From Chelonobacter oris (GTDB lineage Bacteria > Pseudomonadota > Gammaproteobacteria > Enterobacterales > Pasteurellaceae): DNA of 64,000 bases. Position numbers and translations under genes: made by a program. Positions 9,561 through 18,376 of this stretch are shown in pieces (the first letter of the stretch is position 1; every line of letters begins with the position of its first letter). The notes beneath the pieces are model-generated. The model saw only the letters and a program-made list of their open reading frames with translations, searched no databases and was not told the DNA's origin. The stretch covers positions 186,001-250,000 of the forward strand of contig NZ_JSUM01000014.1 of assembly GCF_000772535.1 (NCBI RefSeq), read 5' to 3'.

Positions 9561-10750
9561 TATCCCAACATCGCCCCCATATCAAAAATCGGTAAATACA
9601 TACCCAACATCACCGCCCCGATTAAACCGCCGATCAGCAACATTAATAGCGGCTCCAACAACTGCGACAACAAATCGATTTGATGATGCAGCTGGCGCTG
9701 ATAAGTGTCGGCGACATGCTGCAACATCTGCCCTAAGCAACCGCTCTTTTCCCCGACCGCCAACATTTGCTGAGCCGCTTGCGGAAACCAATCGCTACCG
9801 ACACTTTGCGAAAAGCGGTATCCCTGCTGCAACAGTTGCAAACTGGATTCAATCTCACGCTGCAATCCGCTTTTCCGAACGCCACTATGCGCCAGAAAAG
9901 TCTGTAACGCCTGATTCAGCGGAATGCCGGCGTTCAGCATTAATGCCAGATTACGGCTGGAATCCACCACATTACGCAGTTGCTGTAAGCGTCCGAAGAG
10001 CGGTATTTTTTGCCCGATTGCCGCTACTGTCGCCCGACATCTTGGATTGTGCCGATAGCAACGCAGTCCGCCGACAACAAACAACAATGATAAGATTGCC
10101 AATCGTCCGCCATAATCCTGTAAAACAGCAGAAATCGACAACAACCCACGGGTAAAATAAGGCAGCTGCTGTTGGTTCTGCTGATACATTTCGGCAAATT
10201 GCGGAACCACAAACAGCAATAGCAACACCGTCAACAACAGTGAAACCGACAAAACAATCAGCGGATACAGCATGATCTTCTGCAATTTTCGCTGTAATGC
10301 CACTTGCTCCGCCTTATCTTCGCCGATTTGTCGGCAAAGCTGCGGCAAACGGCCGCTCGCTTCCCCAATACGGATTAATTGCCTGTCGCGCTCGCTCAGA
10401 AATTGCGGATATTGCTGCAACACCTGTGAAAAGGCATAACCGCTCTCGATACCGTGCAATAATTGTGCCAGCCAGTTCCGTAACTTTTCCTCACGGCAAT
10501 CTTGTTGCAGAATCTGCAAAACCGCTTTTAACGGCAATGCCGCCTGCAATAATACCGCCATCTGCCGCATCAATTCGCAAACGACAACCGGACTGATTTT
10601 ACTCGGCAGTCGCCAATTACGCTGTATTTTCACCTGTTGCAAGCCACGGGACAGCAACAGCATTTCTGCTTCTTCTGCACTTTTTGCCGATAAAATACCT
10701 GTTTGCGGACGTTGCAAAGCGTTGAACGCCCGCCAACGAAATTCTGCCAT
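9560..10750 (-). CDS. pilC: Type IV pilus inner-membrane platform protein PilC
   Basis: GspF-family membrane platform on which the PilB ATPase drives pilus assembly. The 396 residues comprise two repeated cytoplasmic GspF domains, each ending in hydrophobic segments (IVLSVSLLLTVLLLLFVVPQ and LLMLLIGGLIGAVMLGMYLP). The repeat motif is visible as SGYAFSQVLQQYPQFL and QGYRFSQSVGSDWFP. Start and stop are coupled to pilB and pilD through TAATG overlaps, so the genes are cotranslated. Confidence 0.95.
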   Translation of the reverse strand: MAEFRWRAFNALQRPQTGILSAKSAEEAEMLLLSRGLQQVKIQRNWRLPSKISPVVVCELMRQMAVLLQAALPLKAVLQILQQDCREEKLRNWLAQLLHGIESGYAFSQVLQQYPQFLSERDRQLIRIGEASGRLPQLCRQIGEDKAEQVALQRKLQKIMLYPLIVLSVSLLLTVLLLLFVVPQFAEMYQQNQQQLPYFTRGLLSISAVLQDYGGRLAILSLLFVVGGLRCYRHNPRCRATVAAIGQKIPLFGRLQQLRNVVDSSRNLALMLNAGIPLNQALQTFLAHSGVRKSGLQREIESSLQLLQQGYRFSQSVGSDWFPQAAQQMLAVGEKSGCLGQMLQHVADTYQRQLHHQIDLLSQLLEPLLMLLIGGLIGAVMLGMYLPIFDMGAMLG

Positions 10751-12165
10751 TATGCTTCCTGCCTGCCCAATACCCGTTGTAATTCTTGGCGGTCGGTTAT
10801 CCCTGCTTGTACTTTTTCCAAGCCGCTATGATGCAACGTGTCAAAATCCAGCGAATAAGTGAACGCCTGTTGCTCTGCATACGGACGTAAAAACTGGTAA
10901 GTGCCGATTCGTCCGTAATAACCTTGCTGACAAATGCCGCATGGCGTTTCACGCTCCGTTTGCCGACAAGCGCAAACCCGCCGTAATAGCCGTTGTGCCA
11001 CGACCAACAACAAGCCGGACGCAATTTCATACTCTTTTATGCCGAGCTGCTGTAAACGCCCGATGGCCGAGGGGGCATCATTGGTGTGTAGCGTCGACAA
11101 CACCAGATGTCCGGTTTGAGCAGCCCGAATCGCCATCGCCGCACTTTCTTCGTCGCGAATTTCTCCTAACATGATGATATCGGGATCCTGACGTAAAAAT
11201 GTTCGCAACAAGTGCTTGAAATCTAAGCCGATAGCCGGATTCACCTGTGTTTGTATAATACCCGGCAAGCTGATTTCGATCGGATCTTCGGCGGTAACAA
11301 TGTGTTTCTGCGGTTGGTTCAGGCTATGAAGTGCGGTATAAAGTGAAATACTTTTGCCGCTGCCGGTCGGGCCGGTCACTAAAATCAGACCTTGCGGCTG
11401 TTGCAATGCCTGTAGAAACCAGTGCTGCTGTTGTCGGTTCATGCCCAATTCCGAAAACGCCAATTCTACCGGTTTGTTCTGTTGCAAGCGCAATACCGCT
11501 TTTTCACCAATCTGGGTCGGCAAAATTGACAAACGAAAATCCAGCACGTCGTTAAACGCCGTCGTGAAATGAAAACGCCCGTCTTGCGGCAGGCGATGCT
11601 CTGCAATATCCAAATGCGCCAATAGTTTCACCCGCGAAATCAAGCGTGCGGCAAAATTGCGGCTTACCTGCCGAATCACCGTCATCACCCCGTCAATCCG
11701 AAACCGCACTTGTAATCCGTCGGCATTCGGCTCAAGGTGAATATCCGAAGCGCGCATTTTCAGTGCCTGTTCAAACAGTTTTTTCAGCAGTTGCACTATC
11801 GGCTCGTCCTGCTGTTGAGCTTCAGTCTCGATCGGGTCGCCCGCCGTCTCATAACGATAAACCGCCTGTTCATAATCCTGCACTTGCTCGTTCGCCGTCA
11901 CCAACTGTTGAAGTGCGGTTTTCAATACCGCACTTTCCAATATCACCGGCTCAACCGTTTTATCCTGCAAAAATGCGAACACTTCACATGCGTTCAAATT
12001 ATTGGCGGAATCCACCCCCAGCCATAAACAGCGTTCGTCTTCTTTTAACGGTAAAGCGAAATAGCGCAGCAGTAACTGCTGTTCCCGACGATTTTTCTGC
12101 CACAGTGATTCCGTTATCTGCAACGAATCGCCGTCGGCAGTCAGCAAGGCATAACCCATTTTCAC
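10750..12165 (-). CDS. pilB: Type IV pilus assembly ATPase PilB
   Basis: Cytoplasmic hexameric ATPase powering pilus extension. Of 471 residues, the first 120 are an N-terminal domain. The GspE core follows, with Walker A GPTGSGKS, an Asp box (DIHLEPN), Walker B (DIIMLGEIRD) and a zinc-binding four-cysteine cluster (CAC...CGIC) near the C-terminus. The protein is about 100 residues shorter than PilB of Pseudomonas because the N-terminal region is reduced. A pair of inverted USSs lies inside the gene (11911-11935). Six bases separate it from pilA. Confidence 0.95.
   Translation of the reverse strand: MKMGYALLTADGDSLQITESLWQKNRREQQLLLRYFALPLKEDERCLWLGVDSANNLNACEVFAFLQDKTVEPVILESAVLKTALQQLVTANEQVQDYEQAVYRYETAGDPIETEAQQQDEPIVQLLKKLFEQALKMRASDIHLEPNADGLQVRFRIDGVMTVIRQVSRNFAARLISRVKLLAHLDIAEHRLPQDGRFHFTTAFNDVLDFRLSILPTQIGEKAVLRLQQNKPVELAFSELGMNRQQQHWFLQALQQPQGLILVTGPTGSGKSISLYTALHSLNQPQKHIVTAEDPIEISLPGIIQTQVNPAIGLDFKHLLRTFLRQDPDIIMLGEIRDEESAAMAIRAAQTGHLVLSTLHTNDAPSAIGRLQQLGIKEYEIASGLLLVVAQRLLRRVCACRQTERETPCGICQQGYYGRIGTYQFLRPYAEQQAFTYSLDFDTLHHSGLEKVQAGITDRQELQRVLGRQEA
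11911..11935. repeat. Inverted USS pair inside pilB
   Basis: AAGTGCGGT at 11911-11919 and ACCGCACTT at 11927-11935 are perfect 9-base complements with a 7-base loop. They lie within the coding sequence rather than at a gene end, and there is no T run, so this is not a terminator. Confidence 0.85.
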
Positions 12166-12171
12166 CCCTTA

Positions 12172-12624
12172 CTATGAACAAAAACCAGCCGGAAAAATAG
12201 CGGTATCGCTACCGCTGCAATCGGTGGTCCAAGTAATTTCACTGCCGTTACCGCCGCCGGCAGTCATTTCATAGCTGTAACCGTTCAGACTGCCGCGCCC
12301 CTCCACCGTAATTTTTCCTGCCGCCGTGGTGATCGTTTTAATATATTTGGATTTATTGCTTTCCGCTTTATTCGCTTGAATCCCGTTACTGCCGGCACTG
12401 CAATTGCTCGTATCACCGGTGTGATAGATGCAGAGTTCCACTTCGCCGCGATACGGCGTAGAAGCCTGCAATAACTCGGACATCGCCGCTTTTCGGGTAT
12501 AATTTTGGTAAGAGGGAACCGCTATGGTCGCCAATACGGCAATAATCGCTATTACAATCATCAATTCCACCAAGGTGAACCCTTTTTTCAGCGTGAAATT
12601 CGAAAATGTTTTCTGTGTCGTCAT
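12172..12624 (-). CDS. pilA: Type IV major pilin PilA (prepilin)
   Basis: Structural subunit of the type IV (competence) pilus. A short basic leader [15 protein letters not shown] ends at the PilD cleavage site before [20 protein letters not shown]. Glu5 of the mature protein, needed for assembly, is present. The rest of the hydrophobic helix and a C-terminal globular domain follow, with four cysteines (two near mid-protein, two at the end) likely forming disulfides. The length is 150 residues. It is the first gene of pilABCD, with a CRP-S-like site about 90 bases upstream. Confidence 0.95.
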   Translation of the reverse strand: MTTQKTFSNFTLKKGFTLVELMIVIAIIAVLATIAVPSYQNYTRKAAMSELLQASTPYRGEVELCIYHTGDTSNCSAGSNGIQANKAESNKSKYIKTITTAAGKITVEGRGSLNGYSYEMTAGGGNGSEITWTTDCSGSDTAIFPAGFCS

Positions 12625-12715
12625 CTAAGCGTCCTTATATTTGAGTGAATCATGAAATAAATTGACGGCACTAAAATGACAAAGCAGAATAACAAAAGCC
12701 AAAACAGCAAAAAAT

Positions 12716-12737
12716 AGTTGGAATCCGGATCGCAAAT
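12716..12737. promoter_or_regulatory. CRP-S (Sxy-dependent) competence site between pilA and ampD
   Basis: The core ATCCGGATCGCAAA matches the right half and centre of the Haemophilus CRP-S consensus TTTTGCGATCYGGATCGCAAAA. The left half is degenerate (TTGGA). It lies about 90-110 bases upstream of pilA and ends two bases before the ampD start codon. In H. influenzae such sites need both CRP and Sxy (TfoX) and define the competence regulon. Confidence 0.75.
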
Positions 12738-12739
12738 TT

Positions 12740-13306
12740 ATGATTATCTCCCCTAAAAACAAACCTCAAACTATTGAAAACGGTTGGTTGCATCCAGTAC
12801 GGCTGCGGTGTTCACCGCACTTCGACCAGCGCCCGGATCCGTTCGACATTTCACTGCTGGTGATCCACTACATCAGCCTGCCGCCGGAGCAGTTTGGCGG
12901 CGATTTTATCGACCGCTTCTTTCTCGGCACGTTGGATCCGAATGAGCATCCGTATTTTGCCGAAATTCAGCCGCTACGTGTTTCAGCCCATTGCTTGATC
13001 AATCGGCAAGGGGAAATCACCCAATATGTCGCTTTTCATGATCGCGCTTGGCACGCCGGTTTATCCTGTTTTCAAGGGCGGGAAAAATGTAATGATTTTG
13101 CTATTGGCATTGAACTGGAGGGCTCGGACAATCAGCCGTTCACCGACGGGCAATACCGCACTTTACGGCACTTAAGCCGTTTACTGATGCGAGCCTACCC
13201 GGCAATCAATCCGCAACGTATTGTCGGTCACTGTGATATTTCACCCGGCCGCAAAATTGATCCGGGCAAATTTTTTGATTGGGAACGCTATTTATCCAAG
13301 CTATAA
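12740..13306 (+). CDS. ampD: 1,6-anhydro-N-acetylmuramoyl-L-alanine amidase AmpD
   Basis: Cytoplasmic zinc amidase that removes the stem peptide from anhydromuropeptides during cell-wall recycling. The 188-residue protein has the amidase_2 fold: LLVIHYISLPP with the first zinc His, the RAWHAG segment, and the C-terminal VGHCDISPGRKIDPGKFF with the remaining ligands. ATG 12740 has no clear ribosome binding site, and the CRP-S site directly abuts it, so an upstream transcript would run through that element. It is divergent from pilA, as in H. influenzae. Confidence 0.94.
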   Translation: MIISPKNKPQTIENGWLHPVRLRCSPHFDQRPDPFDISLLVIHYISLPPEQFGGDFIDRFFLGTLDPNEHPYFAEIQPLRVSAHCLINRQGEITQYVAFHDRAWHAGLSCFQGREKCNDFAIGIELEGSDNQPFTDGQYRTLRHLSRLLMRAYPAINPQRIVGHCDISPGRKIDPGKFFDWERYLSKL

Positions 13307-13342
13307 AAAATCCGCTATGTGTTTATCACATAACGGATTTTT
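13306..13342. terminator. Bidirectional terminator between ampD and bamE
   Basis: AAAAATCCG-C-TATGTG, loop TTTAT, CACATA-A-CGGATTTTT: a long near-perfect stem with A/T runs on both sides. It can end ampD transcripts rightward and bamE transcripts leftward. Confidence 0.88.
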
Positions 13343-13358
13343 CATTTGTTGCGGGAAA

Positions 13359-13778
13359 TTACGAAAAACTGAAAAAGTCTTTCATCGATCGCCACCAGCC
13401 TTTATGCTCTTCCAGTTCCAACGGTTTAATATCCGAATTCCCTTTTTCCGGTAACGGTTTGTCCAGTTGGAAATCACTGACCACGCCGCGCTGGTTGAAG
13501 TTGACGCTCAACGTGTGTTGCTGCGGCGCTTCATAGCCTTTTTGCTGTAGATAAACATAATACCAAGTGTAGCTGCTGTACGGATCGGTCAACATCGGTG
13601 TGCCTAACAAATACTGCACCTGTTCCGGTGTCATACCGTTTTGTAATTGCGCCACCTGTTCCGCTTGCAGATAGTTGCCCTGCGGCACATCGATACGATA
13701 AACCAATTTATTGTATAACGAGCATGAAGTCATACTGATACTGATCAACAGAATGCCCAAAACCGATTTCAATCCCAT
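13359..13778 (-). CDS. bamE: Outer membrane assembly lipoprotein BamE (SmpA)
   Basis: Small lipoprotein of the BAM complex that folds beta-barrel proteins into the outer membrane. The likely start at 13778 gives MGLKSVLGILLISISMTSC, a lipoprotein signal with the acylated Cys at residue 19. The SmpA/OmlA domain follows: DVPQGNYL, the LQNGMTPEQVQYLLGTP motif, and WYYVYLQQKG. The mature part is about 120 residues. An in-frame upstream extension of 39 codons overlaps yejK and is not supported. Confidence 0.93.
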   Translation of the reverse strand: MGLKSVLGILLISISMTSCSLYNKLVYRIDVPQGNYLQAEQVAQLQNGMTPEQVQYLLGTPMLTDPYSSYTWYYVYLQQKGYEAPQQHTLSVNFNQRGVVSDFQLDKPLPEKGNSDIKPLELEEHKGWWRSMKDFFSFS

Positions 13779-13866
13779 GTTTTTTTCTACCTTTTTATTT
13801 GAATTGTTAGCGATAATACCTAAAGTTACCGCGAAATACCAGAATTTCTCTTTCAGCAAACGTATC

Positions 13867-14880
13867 CTACTTGGCAAAACGCTGTAGCTGATCACGCAAA
13901 TTCGCCGGTAATCCCCTGATCGTCAAGCTATCGCCCTGTTCGTCCCAAATAATCCGTTCGTTGAGCAATGCCGAATCGAAACTCAGCGTCACCCCCTTTC
14001 CCGATCCTGAAAATTTAGTCAGCGATTTCAAGGCGCCCTGCATCGGTGGAATGCTGTCCGCCAGTTCATATGCATTCTCACGGCTGAATTGGTTAAAATC
14101 CTGTTGGTTTAGGCTCGGCAAGGTGTCGGAAAGTTCCTGCAAGACAATCTCTTCCCCGACTTTCAACTGCCCTTTACAATAGTCAAAGGCCTGTTTTTTA
14201 ACCTCTTGGGTTTGCTTGCTGTCCAAGTCGCCCTGCTGACAAAAATCGTCCACCGCCTGCAATAAAGTCAAATTCTGCTGTTTCGGATCAAAACCGCTCT
14301 CTGCCCCCAGAAAATCCATAAAAAAATCAGAGACTTTTCTGCCGACACGCCCTTTGATAAAACTCAAATAACGGTTAGACGCCGCTGATAATTTCAATTC
14401 GGTCAAATTAATCCGTGCGGCAATGTCATACTGGCTGATATTCAGATAAGACGTTTGCTGGATATCCAGTTTTTCGTCCACCAACATACTGTACCGACTG
14501 TCGAGCAGTGCAATAAACAGATAATCGGTTGCCAAAAAAGTGTACTCGCAAAAAATAAACGTGCCGTTTTCCGCAAAGGCATATTTCCCTAATTCTTTCC
14601 CCAACTGCTGTGCGCTTTGTCGACTGAACTCCAAAAACGACAAACTATTCTCTAAAAATCGGTTTAACTCGCGGGCAAATGGCGATTCGGTTTTAAATAC
14701 GCCGTAAGCCTGCGCCTTGCCCTGATAATTCTGATGCAGCTGCAACATCATCTGCCGGATTTCGTCGTTGACCGGCAGCAATTGCGCCCGCAATCGGGTT
14801 TGCAGGCGATCCGTTTCAGCCTCACTGTTTTCACTGAATGACAATTGATGCAGAATAATCTGTTTAACTTCTATACTCAT
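13867..14880 (-). CDS. yejK: Nucleoid-associated protein YejK (NdpA)
   Basis: Nucleoid-associated protein of the NdpA family, 337 residues. The start [13 protein letters not shown] and the phrases [17 protein letters not shown] and [26 protein letters not shown] are characteristic. The exact role is unclear: E. coli YejK is nucleoid-associated and reported to contact topoisomerases. It is divergent from yejL-yejM, as in enterobacteria. The 140-base gap to yejL is A/T-rich with no element I can name. Confidence 0.92.
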   Translation of the reverse strand: MSIEVKQIILHQLSFSENSEAETDRLQTRLRAQLLPVNDEIRQMMLQLHQNYQGKAQAYGVFKTESPFARELNRFLENSLSFLEFSRQSAQQLGKELGKYAFAENGTFIFCEYTFLATDYLFIALLDSRYSMLVDEKLDIQQTSYLNISQYDIAARINLTELKLSAASNRYLSFIKGRVGRKVSDFFMDFLGAESGFDPKQQNLTLLQAVDDFCQQGDLDSKQTQEVKKQAFDYCKGQLKVGEEIVLQELSDTLPSLNQQDFNQFSRENAYELADSIPPMQGALKSLTKFSGSGKGVTLSFDSALLNERIIWDEQGDSLTIRGLPANLRDQLQRFAK

Positions 14881-15020
14881 TGGGTTATCCGTTTATTTTT
14901 TATTGTTAAAACCTGAATGATTATACCCAATTGACCGTGGCTTTTTTAGCGGTAACGTAAAAAATATGCTAATATCGCCACAAACAACATTCCCGCAAAA
15001 TATCAACCCGAGTGGAATTT

Positions 15021-15242
15021 ATGGCAAAACAATCAAAATACAGCGATCAGCAAGTGCAAGCCCTATTAAACGATTTGGCGGCGGTTTTGGAAAAACATCA
15101 AGCCTCGGTGGATCTGTCGCTGATGGCATTGGGCAATACCGTGACCAATCTGTTGCATTCCAGCGTCGGGCGTCATCAGCAGCAAGCCCTTGCCGACGCC
15201 TTTTGCAGTGCGCTGAAAAATACCTTAAAGCCTCACGAATAA
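15021..15242 (+). CDS. yejL: UPF0352 protein YejL
   Basis: Small conserved helical protein of 73 residues and unknown function. It begins MAKQSKYSDQQVQALLNDLA; the segment DLSLMALGNTVTNLL is the family signature. ATG 15021 is preferred to an in-frame ATG three codons upstream because it matches the family N-terminus. It sits 24 bases before yejM and is likely cotranscribed. A USS follows the stop. Confidence 0.9.
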   Translation: MAKQSKYSDQQVQALLNDLAAVLEKHQASVDLSLMALGNTVTNLLHSSVGRHQQQALADAFCSALKNTLKPHE

Positions 15243-15266
15243 CCGCACTTTGGCAAAGGTCGGCTT

Positions 15267-17033
15267 ATGTTGAAAATACCAAGACAATATTGGGAAGCCA
15301 CTTCACAAAAAATCTCGTGGGGTCACTGGTTTGCTTTCTTTAATATTATCTGCGCCATTGTCATCGGCTCGCGCTATGCGTTTATTGCCGACTGGCCCGC
15401 CACCTTGATCGGAAAAATTTATTTCTTTTTAAATATTCTCGGACATTTCAGCTTTATCGTCTTTGCACTCTATCTGTTGATTTTATTTCCGCTCAGTTTT
15501 TTAATTAAAAATCCCTACACTTTCCGCGCCGTCAGCGTGGTACTTTCTACACTGGGGTTAACCCTACTGCTACTCGACAGTGAAGTGTTTAACCGCTTTC
15601 ACCTGCATTTATCAGTGCTGATCCTGAATATTTTGATCAACCCCGATAACGGCGATTTGGCACGCAACTGGGAGCGCTTCTTTGTGCCGATGCCGCTGAT
15701 TTTCCTGATCGTGACGCTGTTTTCCCGCTGGTCATGGGACAAACTGCGCAGCTTGGAACGGCAAAAATGGATTCACAAAGCGGTCTATTTGCTGATGTTC
15801 TGTTTTATTGCGTCCCACTTACTGTATGCTTGGGCGGATGCCTACTTTTACCGTCCCGTTACCGTGCAGAAATCCAATCTGCCGCTCTCTTATCCGATGA
15901 CGGCAAGAACTTTTCTGGAAAAAAACCAACTGCTCAATCGGGATAGCTATCAGGCTCAACTGCTAAACAGCGGACGCTTAGACGCCCCCTATCTCGACTA
16001 TCCGAAACAGCCGTTACACTATGGCGCCGATCAGCAAAATGCCAACATTCTGCTGATCAATATTTCAGGTTTGCGCTACGATGCCGTCAACGGCAACGAC
16101 ATGCCGAGCCTATCCAGTTTTAGTGAAAAAACGTTGGACTTCCAAAATAATTACAGCAGCGGCAACAGCCAGAACGGGGCGCTGACCGGCTTGTTTTACG
16201 GTTTGAACGCCAATTACTTTGACAGCCTGTTGAGCCAGCGCCAAGGATCGGTGTGGATTGAACGAATGCAACAACTGCACTATCGGTTCGGTTTGTTTGT
16301 GACGGCGACAAAATCTCCGCTGTACAGCCGTTCGCTGTTCAAACAACAAACAACGGTATTCAACAATTCAAATCAACAAACCACACAACAATGGCTGGAT
16401 TGGTATCGGCAACACACGGTACATAGCGGGCAACAACCTTGGTTCGGCTATCTGCAATATGATCTCTTGGGTGTGATGAGCAATTATCCGGCGCAGGATC
16501 CGGAAGCGCAGCAGCAATTTTATCGCCGCCAGTTACTTGAAATCGACCGCCAGTTAAGCCGGATTCTACCGCACTTGACCGACAATACGGTGGTTATCAT
16601 CACCGCTGATCAAGGATATTCCTATCGGATCGACAATAACCGCAACCCGAATTATTTCGGACGGGATCGCATTCAAGTGCCGATGTTAATCGCATTGCCG
16701 AATCATGCGCCTGAACAAATCGACCATATCAGTTCACAGATGGATCTGCTGCCGACCTTAATGCAACACCTGTTCGCAGCCGAAAATCCGTTGCAGGATT
16801 ATACTCAAGGAGATGATTTGCTCAACAGCGACGGCGACCGTGACAACTGGATTTTTGTTTCAAACCCGCGTTGGAATGTGATTATCACCGCCAACGGTGA
16901 ACAATATCACATTGATTCACAAGGGGAATATCAAAAATATAGCAGCGAATACCAACCGCTCACTTCCGAAAAACCACCGCTGGCGCTGTTCCTACAAGTG
17001 TTTAATCGCGAGCGTAATTTCCTGCTTCGTTAA
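15267..17033 (+). CDS. yejM: Inner membrane regulator of LPS synthesis YejM (PbgA/LapC)
   Basis: In E. coli this essential protein senses periplasmic LPS and, through LapB, controls FtsH degradation of LpxC. The 588-residue protein has five N-terminal membrane segments (roughly 1-190, DUF3413), a linker, and a periplasmic alkaline-phosphatase/sulfatase-like domain (NANILLINISGLRYDAVNG at its start; NTVVIITADQGY later). The nucleophile position reads SGNSQNG rather than a typical sulfatase CxPSR, as expected for a non-catalytic YejM. It ends just before a paired-USS hairpin. Confidence 0.93.
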   Translation: MLKIPRQYWEATSQKISWGHWFAFFNIICAIVIGSRYAFIADWPATLIGKIYFFLNILGHFSFIVFALYLLILFPLSFLIKNPYTFRAVSVVLSTLGLTLLLLDSEVFNRFHLHLSVLILNILINPDNGDLARNWERFFVPMPLIFLIVTLFSRWSWDKLRSLERQKWIHKAVYLLMFCFIASHLLYAWADAYFYRPVTVQKSNLPLSYPMTARTFLEKNQLLNRDSYQAQLLNSGRLDAPYLDYPKQPLHYGADQQNANILLINISGLRYDAVNGNDMPSLSSFSEKTLDFQNNYSSGNSQNGALTGLFYGLNANYFDSLLSQRQGSVWIERMQQLHYRFGLFVTATKSPLYSRSLFKQQTTVFNNSNQQTTQQWLDWYRQHTVHSGQQPWFGYLQYDLLGVMSNYPAQDPEAQQQFYRRQLLEIDRQLSRILPHLTDNTVVIITADQGYSYRIDNNRNPNYFGRDRIQVPMLIALPNHAPEQIDHISSQMDLLPTLMQHLFAAENPLQDYTQGDDLLNSDGDRDNWIFVSNPRWNVIITANGEQYHIDSQGEYQKYSSEYQPLTSEKPPLALFLQVFNRERNFLLR

Positions 17034-17063
17034 ACGGAGACGGCATAGACAATAAATAATGTT

Positions 17064-17094
17064 GCCGAAAGTGCGGTCTGACCGCACTTTCGGC
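17064..17094. terminator. Paired-USS hairpin between yejM and the HI0933-like gene
   Basis: GCCGAAAGTGCGGT / ACCGCACTTTCGGC, a perfect 14-base stem with a three-base CTG loop made of two facing USSs. It lies at the convergent ends of yejM and the flavoprotein gene, two bases from the latter's stop. It lacks a strong T run, so termination in either direction is inferred from stem strength and position. Confidence 0.72.
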
Positions 17095-17096
17095 GG

Positions 17097-18305
17097 TTAA
17101 GACGCACAGATCCCTTCGGCACACACATAGGCCGAACTCCATGCCCATTGAAAGTTATAGCCGCCGAGCCAGCCGGTGACATCCAACACTTCACCGATAA
17201 AATACAGCCCGTCAATGCCGTGCGCCTGCATGGTTTTAGAAGAGACGGCGCCGGTATCCACGCCGCCCAACGTCACTTCTGCCGTGCGATAACCTTCTGT
17301 GCCGTTCGGTTCAAATTGCCAATGGTGAACCCACTGCTCCAGTTGCTGTAACCGCACTTTCGACAGTTGTGCCACCGCTTGATCATCAAATTTTTCCATG
17401 TCCAGCCACAATTCGACCAACCGTTTCGGCAACACCCGCCCAAGTGCGGTTTTAAGCTGTAATTTCGGCGATTGGCGGCGCAAAAGATGTAAATATTCAG
17501 CGATGTTATGATCAGGCAACAGATCAATCTTCAGTGATTGGCCGGGCTGCCAATAATTGGAAATTTGCAACATCGCCGGTCCGGAAAGCCCCCGATGGGT
17601 AAACAACATTTGATTCTGAAAACGGCTGCCCGCTTCGGCTTCAACCGTTACCGCCAGAGAAACACCCGCCAGTTGCGCATAGCGTTTGTCCTGCTCACGC
17701 CAAGTAAAGGGAACCAGCCCTGCACGCGGTGCAACCACTTTCAAACCGAATTGTTCGGCTAATTTATAACCAAATGCCGTAGCGCCCAACGCCGGCATTG
17801 ATAAGCCGCCGCTGGCAACGACCAAATGACGGCAAGCAAACTCGCTGCCGCTGCTTTGCAGCCGAAACCGCACCGACGAATTCCGCTCAATGCGCTCGAC
17901 TTCAGTAACCTGCTGGCGCAGCTGAATGTCGACATCCCCCTTACGGCATTCGCTCAACAATAAATCGACAATCTCCTGCGAGCTGCGGTCACAAAATAAC
18001 TGTCCCCGTTCTTTTTCATGATAGTCGATACCGTATTCCGCCACCAAGGCGATAAAATCCCATTGGGTATAGCGTGCCAGTGCCGATTTGACAAAGTGCG
18101 GGTTTTGGCTGAGATAGTGCTGCGGCGTGATATCCAGATTGGTGAAGTTACAAAAACCACCGCCGGCCATCAAGATTTTACGTCCGATCTTTTTGCCGTT
18201 ATCCAACACCAGTACCGACTTCCCCGCTTGCCCCAAGCGTGCGGCACAGAACAACCCGGCAGCACCGGCACCGATAATGATAACGTCATAGTGATTTTTT
18301 GGCAT
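17097..18305 (-). CDS. HI0933-like FAD-dependent oxidoreductase (YhiN family)
   Basis: Putative flavoprotein of the BaiN/HI0933 family, 402 residues from ATG 18305. It has an N-terminal FAD fold (YDVIIIGAGAAGLFCAARLG), the ILMAGGGFCNFTN segment, a mid GGLSMPALGATAFGY, and the C-terminal AEVTLGGVDTGAVSSKTM with GLYFIGEVLDVTGWLGGYN. The substrate is unknown; a gut homologue (BaiN) acts on bile acids but should not be assumed here. The frame extends 15 codons upstream, but the ATG at 18305 begins at the nucleotide-binding fold. It follows the nrf gene cluster in the same direction; in H. influenzae the homologue also neighbours nrf-type heme-lyase genes. Confidence 0.9.
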   Translation of the reverse strand: MPKNHYDVIIIGAGAAGLFCAARLGQAGKSVLVLDNGKKIGRKILMAGGGFCNFTNLDITPQHYLSQNPHFVKSALARYTQWDFIALVAEYGIDYHEKERGQLFCDRSSQEIVDLLLSECRKGDVDIQLRQQVTEVERIERNSSVRFRLQSSGSEFACRHLVVASGGLSMPALGATAFGYKLAEQFGLKVVAPRAGLVPFTWREQDKRYAQLAGVSLAVTVEAEAGSRFQNQMLFTHRGLSGPAMLQISNYWQPGQSLKIDLLPDHNIAEYLHLLRRQSPKLQLKTALGRVLPKRLVELWLDMEKFDDQAVAQLSKVRLQQLEQWVHHWQFEPNGTEGYRTAEVTLGGVDTGAVSSKTMQAHGIDGLYFIGEVLDVTGWLGGYNFQWAWSSAYVCAEGICAS

Positions 18306-18376
18306 AATTCGGTAATTTTCCGACAGAAATAAAGCGACATTATAGCGCAATACGGGCGATTCGTCTCACCCAGCGC

